Shown here piece by piece: positions 51,410 to 59,484 of a stretch of DNA of 64,000 nucleotides. How positions within the stretch are numbered: position 1 is the stretch's first letter; each line of letters starts with the position of its first letter. A model generated the notes under the pieces. It was given only the letters and a program-made list of their open reading frames with translations, did not search any database and was not told the DNA's origin. Position numbers and translations under genes: made by a program. Location of the stretch: positions 2,418,001 to 2,482,000 of the forward strand of contig NC_008786.1 in the NCBI RefSeq assembly GCF_000015565.1. The letters are read 5' to 3'. The DNA comes from Verminephrobacter eiseniae EF01-2 (lineage in GTDB: Bacteria > Pseudomonadota > Gammaproteobacteria > Burkholderiales > Burkholderiaceae_C).

Positions 51410-53539
51410 TCAATGCCGCGCCCGGCGCACCAGGCCCCCCGTGTCCAGAATCAAGGCCACCGTACCGTCGCCGAGAATGGTGGCGCCCGACACATTCGGA
51501 ACCTTGCGGTAGTTCGACTCCAGATTCTTCACGACCACCTGGTGCTGGCCGAGCAGTTCATCGACGAGCAGCGCAACGCGGCTGCCGTCATCTTCGACCA
51601 CCACCATGATGCAACTGGACTTGTCCAGGTCGAAGCGCGGCACCTGGAAAATCTTCTCCAGCGCGATCACCGGCATGTATTCGTCGCGCACCTTCACCAA
51701 CTGCGACCCTTGCGCCACCGTGCTGACCGCGTCGGTATCGACCTGGAACGACTCGACCACGCAAGACAGCGGCAGGATGTAGACCTCCTCGCCCACCCCC
51801 ACCGACATGCCGTCCATGATGGCCAGCGTCAGCGGCAGGCGCACCGAGACCTTCATGCCGTAGCCTTCGGCGGAATCGACTTCGACCGATCCGTTGAGCG
51901 CCGCAATATTGCGCTTGACCACATCCATGCCCACACCGCGCCCGGACACATCGGTGACCTGGTCGGCGGTGGAAAAGCCCGGAGCGAAGATCAGTTGCCA
52001 GACATCCGCGTCCGCCATCTGCTCGGAGACCTCCAGCCCGCGCTCGCGCGCTTTGCGCAGAATCTTCCGGCGCGCCAGGCCCCGGCCGTCGTCACGCACT
52101 TCAATGACGATGGAGCCGCCCTGGTGGGCCGCTGACAGCGTGATCGTGCCCTGCTCGGGCTTGCCCATGGCCAGGCGGTCGGCGGGCAGTTCGATGCCAT
52201 GGTCGCAGCTATTGCGCACCAGGTGCGTCAGCGGGTCGATGATTTTTTCCACCAGCCCCTTGTCCAACTCGGTGGCTTCGCCCAAGGTCACCAGTTCGAC
52301 CTTCTTGCCCAGTTTGTTGGCCAGATCGCGCAACATGCGCGGGAAGCGGTTGAAAACGATGGACATCGGGATCATGCGGATCGACATCACCGACTCCTGC
52401 AGATCGCGGGTGTTGCGGTCCAGGTCGGCCAGACCGGCCAGCAACTGCTGATAAGCGCTGGCGTCCAGCCCACGGCTGTTTTGCGCCAGCATGGCCTGGG
52501 TAATCACCAACTCGCCGACCAGGTTGATCAACTGATCCACCTTTTTCACATCGACACGAATGGTCGTTGACTCCACCTGCGCCTGCGCTGCGGCCTTGGG
52601 CTCAGCGCCCGCTTTCGGCTCGGCGCCCTTCGGCTCGGCATCGGCCTTGATCTCGGCGCCCGCCTCGGGCGCCGGCACCGGGGCCACCGGCGCGGTGGGC
52701 GGCGCGCCGGGCGCGCCGGTGAAAAACTCGTAAGGGGCCTGGCTGGCGGCGCTTGGAGCGACCGGGGCCGCAGCGGCGTCACGCAACTGCACTTGCTCCT
52801 TGGCGACATGAAACGCCAAAAGATCGAGCAGCTCCTCATTGCTGGCCGCCGTCTGCACCGCAAACCAACGGGCATTGGCCGGTGCGCCGGCAAGGTCGCG
52901 GATGCTGCCCAGGCCGGGAATGTCGCGGAACAGTTCCCTGATCGCGTCGGCCTGCTCCGGCCGCTCCAGCGGGCCGATCCGGATTTCCAGCGCCCGGGCC
53001 TGCCCGGCAAACGCCGGCGCCAGCGCCTTCGGGGCGGTCTGCGCCGGGGCTGGCGTCGCCGCCGCAGTAGCAGAAGCCGCAGCCGCAGCCGCAGCCGCCG
53101 CATCATCGGGCAGCAGCCCGGCGGCCAGATCAGCGATTCGGCGCAGCAGCGCTGTGGTGGACACGGCCTGGCCCTGGCCGCCGGCCTGATGGCGGGCCAA
53201 CAGATGGCGCGCTGCGTCGGCAGACTCCAGCAGCACGTCCACCATCTGCGCAACGGCTTGCACCTCGTGGCGGCGCAAGCGGTCCAGCAGCGACTCCATC
53301 TGGTGCGTCAGTTCGGCCACATCCGCGAAGCCGAAGGTGGCCGAGCCGCCCTTGATCGAGTGGGCGCAGCGGAAGATGCCGTTGAGTTCCTCGTCATTGG
53401 CGCTGCGCAGGTCCAGTTCCAGCAGCATCTGCTCCATCAGGTCGAGGTTCTCGCTGGCCTCCTCGAAGAAGATTTGATAGAACTGGCCCAGGTCGAAATC
53501 GGCGCCTGCACCCGATACTTCCTGGCGGGTTTGCTCCAT
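51410..53539 (-). CDS. cheA: Chemotaxis histidine kinase CheA
   Basis: A 709-residue kinase. P1 carries the phospho-His60 in FRCAHSIKGGSATFG; after an Ala/Pro-rich linker and P2-like region (residues ~170-330, containing tandem Ala codons) comes the dimerisation domain (KKVDQLINLVGELVITQAML), the ATP-binding domain (N box LVRNSCDHGIE, G1 VRDDGRGL, F/G2 FAPGFSTADQVTDVSGRGVGMDVV) and a C-terminal CheW-like domain. It phosphorylates CheY and CheB. The start used has no frame conflict with cheY 41 bases upstream. Confidence 0.96.
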   Translation of the reverse strand: MEQTRQEVSGAGADFDLGQFYQIFFEEASENLDLMEQMLLELDLRSANDEELNGIFRCAHSIKGGSATFGFADVAELTHQMESLLDRLRRHEVQAVAQMVDVLLESADAARHLLARHQAGGQGQAVSTTALLRRIADLAAGLLPDDAAAAAAAAASATAAATPAPAQTAPKALAPAFAGQARALEIRIGPLERPEQADAIRELFRDIPGLGSIRDLAGAPANARWFAVQTAASNEELLDLLAFHVAKEQVQLRDAAAAPVAPSAASQAPYEFFTGAPGAPPTAPVAPVPAPEAGAEIKADAEPKGAEPKAGAEPKAAAQAQVESTTIRVDVKKVDQLINLVGELVITQAMLAQNSRGLDASAYQQLLAGLADLDRNTRDLQESVMSIRMIPMSIVFNRFPRMLRDLANKLGKKVELVTLGEATELDKGLVEKIIDPLTHLVRNSCDHGIELPADRLAMGKPEQGTITLSAAHQGGSIVIEVRDDGRGLARRKILRKARERGLEVSEQMADADVWQLIFAPGFSTADQVTDVSGRGVGMDVVKRNIAALNGSVEVDSAEGYGMKVSVRLPLTLAIMDGMSVGVGEEVYILPLSCVVESFQVDTDAVSTVAQGSQLVKVRDEYMPVIALEKIFQVPRFDLDKSSCIMVVVEDDGSRVALLVDELLGQHQVVVKNLESNYRKVPNVSGATILGDGTVALILDTGGLVRRARH

Positions 53540-53580
53540 GGTGCTCTCCTGTGTCTGCGCTGGTTTCGATCCATCGGGCT

Positions 53581-53943
53581 TCAACGGATCACTTTCTGAA
53601 TCACCTCGATCAGGCGATGGGGATCGAAGGGCTTGACCAGCCAGCCCGTCGCGCCCGCCGTGCGGCCGGCCTGTTTCATCTGGTCACTCGATTCGGTGGT
53701 CAGGATCAGGATCGGGATGGTCTTGAATTTGGGCAGCTCGCGCAGCTTGCGGGTCAGGCCCAGGCCGTCGAGCCGTGGCATGTTCTGGTCTGCCAGCACC
53801 AGATCGATGCGGTGGGTCTCGGCCTTTTCCAGGGCATCTTGCCCGTCCACGGCCTCCACGACGTGATAGCCGGCGCCGGTCAGGGTGAACGCCACCATTT
53901 TCCGCATCGAAGGTGAATCATCTACGGCAAGAATCGATGGCAT
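53581..53943 (-). CDS. cheY: Chemotaxis response regulator CheY
   Basis: A 120-residue single receiver domain. Acidic pair AVDDSPSM, phospho-acceptor Asp52 in LVLADQNMPRLDG, Thr in ILTTESS and Lys in WLVKPFD are all present. As the diffusible regulator it should act at the flagellar motor; the short CheZ-like protein upstream is a plausible phosphatase. 41 bases separate it from cheA. Confidence 0.95.
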   Translation of the reverse strand: MPSILAVDDSPSMRKMVAFTLTGAGYHVVEAVDGQDALEKAETHRIDLVLADQNMPRLDGLGLTRKLRELPKFKTIPILILTTESSDQMKQAGRTAGATGWLVKPFDPHRLIEVIQKVIR

Positions 53944-53975
53944 GTAGGGCTCCAACGGGTTTGCAGGGGGAGACA

Positions 53976-54422
53976 TCAAAACAGGTCGACGGAACCTGCG
54001 TCCATCTCGCTTTGCGTGACCGGGTTGGGCCGGTCCGGCGCCATCTCGGCAAAGGGCGCCGCGTCTTCGCCCTCCTCATGGCCCATCGCGTCCGAGGCCA
54101 GGCGAAAGGCGCAGCCCTGCAGCACCTTGGTGGTGTGCCAGATCAGTTGCGAGGCCATGTCCTGAAACTGCAACTCGGTCACGGCGTTGCGCAGCGCCGA
54201 CCGGGCCGCCCGCAGTTCGGGCCAAGTGCCGACCACGCCATCCGTCAACGAGGCGTTGGCCGCACCGAAGCACTCCAGCAAATTGTCGGTGGCATGGTTG
54301 AGCAGCCCCTCCAGGCGCTGCAGGTCATGCATCACGACCAGCAGCGAATCCTGCAGTTCCGCCGCCACCATGACGGGAACCTGCACCGCAGGCCCGGTGG
54401 ATGTCGTTGGCGTAGATGGCAT
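53976..54422 (-). CDS. Short CheZ-like protein (putative CheY-P phosphatase)
   Basis: A 148-residue helical protein heading the chemotaxis operon. Its central helix has FQDMASQLI (Asp88, Gln92), the same D-x3-Q spacing as the catalytic Asp143/Gln147 of E. coli CheZ (QDLTGQV). It is shorter than CheZ (about 214 residues), lacks the long N-terminal helix, and its last residues are GSVDLF instead of the CheZ CheY-binding tail; the same hexapeptide ends CheD. Function as phosphatase is inferred from the motif and from position beside cheY. Confidence 0.65.
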   Translation of the reverse strand: MPSTPTTSTGPAVQVPVMVAAELQDSLLVVMHDLQRLEGLLNHATDNLLECFGAANASLTDGVVGTWPELRAARSALRNAVTELQFQDMASQLIWHTTKVLQGCAFRLASDAMGHEEGEDAAPFAEMAPDRPNPVTQSEMDAGSVDLF

Positions 54423-54606
54423 CGTTTCTCCGTCACAAGGGGGCCGCACGGCACGCAAAACACAGGATTACGATAGGGGATCAGGATTTTTTGCGGCCAT
54501 CGTGCAAACCACGACGCCCGCGCCCATTGGACACCGACGCGGCCACCGGCAAGCGCTCTTGTTTGTTCCAGTTTGTTCCCTTTTGTATTTTTGCGAGAGC
54601 ACTTCG

Positions 54607-55716
54607 ATGGTCAGCGCAACGAGCGATCAGCCCCTGGAGATACTGCACCTGGAAGATTCACCGGTGGACCATGAATTGGTGGCGCTGACACTGCGCCGAT
54701 CCGGCGTCGCTTGCCAACTGCGGCAGGTCGACCGCCTGCCCGAATTTCAACGGCTGACCGACGCCGGGTCGTTCGACATCATCCTGGCAGATTACCGATT
54801 GCCCGGATTCACGGCACTCGATGCCTGGGCGCATGTAGCGCAAAAGCCGCAGCACCCGCCGTTCATTTTGCTGACCGGCGCCATCGGCGAGGCCGCCGCC
54901 GTCGACGCGATGCGCCTTGGCGTGGCGGACTACCTGCTCAAAGACGCAATGCCGCGCCTGCCCCAGGTGATCGCGCGCGCCATCGAGGTGCACGAAGCGC
55001 GCCGGGCGCGCGAACGGGCGGTGGCCGAACTGGCCATCTCCGAGCGCCGGCTGGCAGAGCTGGCAGAGCACCTGCAAACATCGATCGAGCAGGAACGCGC
55101 AGCGATTGCGCGCGAAATCCACGACGACATCGGCGGCGCCCTGACGGCCGTGCGCGTTGCCGTGGCCTGGATCGGCCGCCACGGCAGCGACCCGGCGCTG
55201 CTCGAACATGCGCGCTCTGCCGCCGAGATGCTGCAGCACGCGATCGGGGCGAGCCAGCGCATCATGATGAACCTGCGCCCGCCGATCCTCGAACAAGGAC
55301 TGGTGGCGGCCATCCAATGGCTGGCCGCCGGGTTCGAGCGCCGCACCGGCGTAGCCACCCGCGTGCGCAGCAGCGGCGAGGCCATCCAGACCTCGCCGGA
55401 CATCCGCCTGGTCGCCTACCGCACGGCCCAGGAAGCGCTGACCAATGTGTCAAAACATGCACAGGCCGGCCGGGTGGAGATCGAACTGTCCGACAAGAAA
55501 GGGATGCTGACATTGGAAGTGGCCGACGACGGACTCGGCATCGCCCCCGGGATGCTGGACAAACCCCAGGCTTTCGGGCTCAAGGGGCTGCAGGAACGCG
55601 CCCGAACCGTCGGCGGCTGGCTGGACATCAGCAGCCGGCCCGGCCATGGTAGCTGCGTCACCTTGTCGATCCCGCTACCATCGCTGCCACCAACCATCCC
55701 GGGAGCCAGGCAATGA
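54607..55716 (+). CDS. Soluble histidine kinase with N-terminal receiver domain
   Basis: A 369-residue protein with no membrane span. Residues ~10-125 are a receiver-like domain (LEILHLEDSPVDHELV, Asp in IILADYRLPGF, LLTGAIGEAAAVDAMR). A coiled coil leads to a NarX/DegS-type kinase core with the phospho-His in AIAREIHDDIGGALTAVRVAV and ATPase boxes EALTNVSKHAQA and VADDGLGIAPG. It overlaps the response regulator gene in ATGA. The stimulus is unknown; a receiver at the front suggests it is itself controlled by another kinase, possibly of the adjacent chemotaxis system. Confidence 0.88.
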   Translation: MVSATSDQPLEILHLEDSPVDHELVALTLRRSGVACQLRQVDRLPEFQRLTDAGSFDIILADYRLPGFTALDAWAHVAQKPQHPPFILLTGAIGEAAAVDAMRLGVADYLLKDAMPRLPQVIARAIEVHEARRARERAVAELAISERRLAELAEHLQTSIEQERAAIAREIHDDIGGALTAVRVAVAWIGRHGSDPALLEHARSAAEMLQHAIGASQRIMMNLRPPILEQGLVAAIQWLAAGFERRTGVATRVRSSGEAIQTSPDIRLVAYRTAQEALTNVSKHAQAGRVEIELSDKKGMLTLEVADDGLGIAPGMLDKPQAFGLKGLQERARTVGGWLDISSRPGHGSCVTLSIPLPSLPPTIPGARQ

Positions 55717-56342
55717 TTCATGTGGTCTTGTGCGATGACCATGCCGTCCTGCGGCGCGGGATACGCGACACCCTGGCAGAGGCGCCCGAGATCGAAGTCA
55801 CCGCAGAGGCGGGCAATTCCTGCGAACTGCGCGAGGTGCTCAGGAGCGCCGCCTGCGACGTGCTGCTGCTGGACCTGAGCATGCCTGGCCGCAGCGGCCT
55901 GGACGTGTTGGCCAGCCTGCGGGAAACCCATGGCGACATCAAGGTGCTGGTGCTGTCGATGTACCAGGAAGACCAGTACGCATTGCGCTGCCTGAAGGCC
56001 GGCGCGCAGGGCTATGCCAACAAGGCGGGCGATCCGCTGGAACTGATCGCCGCCGTGCGCACCGTGATGCAGGGCCGCAAATACCTGACCGCAGAAGTGG
56101 CGCAGTTGCTGGCAGACAGCCTGGCGCAGCCCGAGCCGCAGGCCCCGCACAGCGCGTTGTCCGAACGGGAGCTGCAGACCTTGCTCAAGATCGCCTCGGG
56201 CCGCAGGCTGTCGGACATTGCCGAAGAACTGATGCTCAGCCCGAAAACCGTCAGCGTGTACCGCTCGCGGGTGCTGGAGAAATTGAAGCTGACGAACAAC
56301 GCCGAGCTCACCGTCTATGCCATCCGCAACCAACTGGTCTGA
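55713..56342 (+). CDS. LuxR/NarL-family response regulator
   Basis: A 209-residue two-domain regulator: receiver with Asp54 in VLLLDLSMPGRSGLDVL and C-terminal LuxR helix-turn-helix (LSERELQTLLKIASGRRLSDIAEELMLSPKTVSVYRSRVLEKLKLTNNAEL). It is the obvious partner of the overlapping kinase. Targets are unknown. Confidence 0.92.
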   Translation: MIHVVLCDDHAVLRRGIRDTLAEAPEIEVTAEAGNSCELREVLRSAACDVLLLDLSMPGRSGLDVLASLRETHGDIKVLVLSMYQEDQYALRCLKAGAQGYANKAGDPLELIAAVRTVMQGRKYLTAEVAQLLADSLAQPEPQAPHSALSERELQTLLKIASGRRLSDIAEELMLSPKTVSVYRSRVLEKLKLTNNAELTVYAIRNQLV

Positions 56343-56360
56343 TGGGTCTGATGGGTCTGA

Positions 56361-56975
56361 TCACAGGCTCCAACGGGCCTGCATCGCCGGCCGCTGGCCG
56401 TAGCCGGCGTACCAGGCGCCGACCTGCCGATAGCGGTCGCGCCAGCCGAGGTCGGCAAACCGCAGGTCCAGATACCACAGTGCGCAGCCGACGGCGATGC
56501 TGCCGATATCGGCCCGACCGGCCCCGCCCGTCAATTGGCCGGGCGCGGCGTCCAGAGCCGCCAGTGCGGTCTCGATCTTGTCGAGTTGGGCCGTTTTCCA
56601 GTCCTCCCAGCGCAGCGGCTCGGGCCGGGCCGCATCTTCATAGCGCGCCAGCAGCGCGGCGTCGAGCATGCCGTCGCCCAGCGCTTGCAGCGTCAGCGCC
56701 GCCCAGCGCGCCGGCCCGGGCGCCGGGAACAGCCCGCCCCCGGCCAGGTCGTTCAGATACTCGCAGATCACCCGGCTGTCGTAGAGCACCTGGCCATCGT
56801 CGGTGAAGAAGGTCGGCACCTTGCCCAGCGGGTTGTGGGCAATGATCGCGCGGTCGCGCTGGATCGGGTGGGCCTGGGACGGCAGCAGCGCGATGCGCTC
56901 GTTCAAACCGAGCTCCAGGCCCGTCACCAGGCATTTGCGGACATAGGGCGAGGTGGGCGAAAAGAGGATTTTCAT
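56361..56975 (-). CDS. Glutathione S-transferase family protein
   Basis: A 204-residue GST: thioredoxin-like N-terminal half (MKILFSPTSPYVRKCLVTGLELGL, NPLGKVPTFFTDDGQVLYDSRVICEYLND with the cis-Pro and the Ser that binds the glutathione glutamyl group) and a helical C-terminal half. It overlaps the end of the flavoprotein gene by four bases and so is cotranscribed with the catabolic cluster. It could open an ether or dehalogenate a substrate; not determined. Confidence 0.88.
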   Translation of the reverse strand: MKILFSPTSPYVRKCLVTGLELGLNERIALLPSQAHPIQRDRAIIAHNPLGKVPTFFTDDGQVLYDSRVICEYLNDLAGGGLFPAPGPARWAALTLQALGDGMLDAALLARYEDAARPEPLRWEDWKTAQLDKIETALAALDAAPGQLTGGAGRADIGSIAVGCALWYLDLRFADLGWRDRYRQVGAWYAGYGQRPAMQARWSL

Positions 56976-58753
56976 GCTGTCGTCTCGTATCGAGCGGGTT
57001 GGCGGGCGATGTGGCGCGCCGCAATCCAGCCAAAAGTCATGGCCGGTCCGAGTGTGATCCCGGGCGCCGGATACTGGCCGCCCATCACGGAATGCAGATC
57101 GTTGCCGACGGCATACAAACCCGTGATGGGCCGGTCTCCGGCGCCGAGCACCTGGGCATTTTCGTTGCAGCGCAGGCCGACGGCGGTGCCGATATCGCCG
57201 GGATACACCTTCACGGCGTAAAAAGGCCCGGTTTGCAGCGGCCCCAGGCAAGGGTTCGGGGTCTGGTCGGCAGCGCCCAGGTAGCGGTTGTAGGCGTTGC
57301 CGCCCTTGCCGAAATCGGGGTCTTCGCCGCTGGCGGCAAAGCCGCTGAAGCGCTCGGCGCTGCGCTCCAGCGCGTCGGGGTCGAGCCCGAGCAACTGCGC
57401 CAGGCCCCGCAGGGTGTCGGCCCGGTGCAGATAGCCGGCGCGCACCAGCCGCGCCCGCGCCCGCGCGCGCCCGCCCGGCAGGGCCAGGCCCAGGCCCCAG
57501 CGCTCGATGAACGGCGCGTCGCACACCAGGTAAGCGGGAATGCCGGGAACGCCTTGGTGCGAGCGGTACATGGCCAGAACGAACTCGTGGTACGAAGCCG
57601 ATTCGTTGACGAAGCGCTGCGCCGCGCGGTTGACCGCCATCAAGCCGGGCTTGGCGCGCTCCCAGACCAAATGGGGGTAGCGCAGTTCGGTGCCATCGGG
57701 CTGCCGGAGTATCGACACCGGCGCCCAGAAGGCCGGATGGGCGTGGCCGGTGCCCAGCGTGGCGCCCAGCGCGAGCGCCAGCCTGATGCCATCGCCGCTG
57801 TTGCCCTGCGGCGCCATCGACCATGGCCCGGTCGGCCGGGGGTAGAGTTCGGCGCGCAGCTTTTCGCTCCAGGGAAAGCCCCCGGTGGCGAGCACGACGG
57901 CGCGGCGCGCGCGCACCCGGACCGGCTTGCCAGCGCGCAGCACCGTCACGCCCGTCACGCCCGTCACGTCCGTCACGCCCGTCACGCCCGTCACGCCCGG
58001 CGCGCTGCCGGCGGCCACATGTATCTGCTCCAGCGGCGCGTTCAGCCAGTACGGCACGCGGCGCTCGATCAGGCTCTTGAACAGGCGCGCGGCCAGCGCG
58101 TTGCCCAGCACCAGGCGCGTGCCGCGGTGGTAGCCGCGCAGGCGGTCGGCCGCATGGCGCAGCACCAGTTTCATGCCTGCGCGCCAGGACTGGAACGACT
58201 TCGTGACCGACAACAGGTGCTGGGCATCGGCCATCGTGACCATCATGCCGCCGAGCACCATGAACTCGGGCAGCGGGTCGCGCAGGTGGCAAAAATGCGC
58301 TCCCAGCAGGCGGCCATCGAACATCACCGGGTCCATCGAACGCCCGCCGAGCGCGGCACCCGCGCGGTCGGGGTAGTAGTCGGGCGAGTAGCTGCGCCCG
58401 GCCAGCCTGACGGCGGTGTGGGCCTCGAACCAGTCGAGCATCGCCGCAGCCGCGTCGAGAAAAGCCTGCTGCATAGGCTGCGCAGCCGCGTCACCGACCA
58501 CATTGCGCATGTAGCGCTGCACCTGGTCCATGGTGTCGGGGTGGCCTGATGGCTGGCTCTGCGCGTTCAGCGGGAGCCACAAGGCGCCGCCCGATATGGC
58601 GGTCGAACCGCCGATGCGGCCGGTCTTTTCGATCAGCAGCACCTGCAAGCCGGCGGCTGCCGCCGTGATCGCCGCCGACATGCCGCCGGCGCCCGAGCCG
58701 GCCACCACCACATCGTATTCATGCTCGTCGTGCAGCGATGGCATCGCTGTCAT
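56972..58753 (-). CDS. FAD-dependent oxidoreductase, ketosteroid-dehydrogenase/fumarate-reductase-like
   Basis: A 593-residue flavoprotein. The FAD site is VVVAGSGAGGMSAAITAAAAGLQVLLIEKTGRIGGSTAISGGALWLP at the N-terminus; LATGGFPW and YAVGNDLHSVMGGQYPAPGITLGPAMTFGWIAAR close the family pattern of 3-ketosteroid-1-dehydrogenases and related succinate/fumarate-type enzymes. Around residue 255 an in-frame repeat GVTGVTGVTDVTGVTGVT, encoded by 9-base units, is inserted in a surface loop. It overlaps genes on both sides, and with the SDR and GST genes forms a catabolic operon of unknown substrate. Confidence 0.85.
   Translation of the reverse strand: MTAMPSLHDEHEYDVVVAGSGAGGMSAAITAAAAGLQVLLIEKTGRIGGSTAISGGALWLPLNAQSQPSGHPDTMDQVQRYMRNVVGDAAAQPMQQAFLDAAAAMLDWFEAHTAVRLAGRSYSPDYYPDRAGAALGGRSMDPVMFDGRLLGAHFCHLRDPLPEFMVLGGMMVTMADAQHLLSVTKSFQSWRAGMKLVLRHAADRLRGYHRGTRLVLGNALAARLFKSLIERRVPYWLNAPLEQIHVAAGSAPGVTGVTGVTDVTGVTGVTVLRAGKPVRVRARRAVVLATGGFPWSEKLRAELYPRPTGPWSMAPQGNSGDGIRLALALGATLGTGHAHPAFWAPVSILRQPDGTELRYPHLVWERAKPGLMAVNRAAQRFVNESASYHEFVLAMYRSHQGVPGIPAYLVCDAPFIERWGLGLALPGGRARARARLVRAGYLHRADTLRGLAQLLGLDPDALERSAERFSGFAASGEDPDFGKGGNAYNRYLGAADQTPNPCLGPLQTGPFYAVKVYPGDIGTAVGLRCNENAQVLGAGDRPITGLYAVGNDLHSVMGGQYPAPGITLGPAMTFGWIAARHIARQPARYETTA
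57944..57999. repeat. 9 bp tandem repeat inside the flavoprotein gene
   Basis: About six copies of CGTCACGCC, one with a single change, encode GVT units. The repeat length is a multiple of three, so copy-number changes would lengthen or shorten the loop without a frameshift. Confidence 0.85.
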
Positions 58754-59484
58754 GCGGCGATGCCGCCAAGGGATTTGCCGCCATCGACGAGCAGCACCTG
58801 GCCGGTGATGAAGCCGGTCTGCGGCGCGGCCAGAAAGGACACGGCCTGCGCGATGTCCTCGGGCCGGCCGGCCTGGCCGGTGGGCTGCAGCGCCAGTTGC
58901 GCGCGCAGGCGCGCGGGACTGAGTGCGCGCAGCATCGGCGTGGCGATCAGGCCCGGCGCAATGGCGTTGACCAGGATGCCGCGCGGCGCCAGTTCCAGTG
59001 CGCTGGCGCGGGTGTAGCCCACCAGCGCAGCCTTGGAGGCCACGTAGTGCGGGTGGTTTCTGGCGCCCAGGTAGGCGCGCGAGGCGATGTTGACGATGCG
59101 TCCGCCGCCCGGCATCCGCTGGACGCTTGCCTGCGTCAGCGTGGCCACGGCGATCAGGTTGATCTCGTAGGCGCGGCGGAAGTCGGCGCTGCTGACTTCA
59201 AGGAACGGGCGCTCGTCGAAGGCGCCGGCGTTGTTCACCAAGGCCGTGATCGGCGGCAGCGCCTGGACCAGCGCGCGCACGGCGGCCTCGTCGGTCAGGT
59301 CCAGCACATGGCAGGCGACATCCAGGCCCAGCGCGTGCAGGCGCGCGGTCTCCTTGTCGGCCAGGGCGCGGTCGCGGTCGATCAGCGCCAGACGGAAACC
59401 ATCGCGCGCCAGGCGTTCCACCGTGGCCAGGCCCATGCCGCTGGCGCCGCCGGTGACGAGTGCGAGGGGTTTGTTGGCCATCAT
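58750..59484 (-). CDS. Short-chain dehydrogenase/reductase
   Basis: A 244-residue classical SDR. TGGASGMGLA binds NAD(P), LVNNAGAF is the structural motif, and the catalytic Ser, Tyr and Lys are in VNIASRAYLGARNHPHYVASKAA, with IAPGLIATPM after it. Its end overlaps the flavoprotein start by four bases and its start touches the dctP stop. It probably oxidises or reduces a hydroxyl/keto intermediate of the compound imported by the TRAP system. Confidence 0.9.
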   Translation of the reverse strand: MMANKPLALVTGGASGMGLATVERLARDGFRLALIDRDRALADKETARLHALGLDVACHVLDLTDEAAVRALVQALPPITALVNNAGAFDERPFLEVSSADFRRAYEINLIAVATLTQASVQRMPGGGRIVNIASRAYLGARNHPHYVASKAALVGYTRASALELAPRGILVNAIAPGLIATPMLRALSPARLRAQLALQPTGQAGRPEDIAQAVSFLAAPQTGFITGQVLLVDGGKSLGGIAA

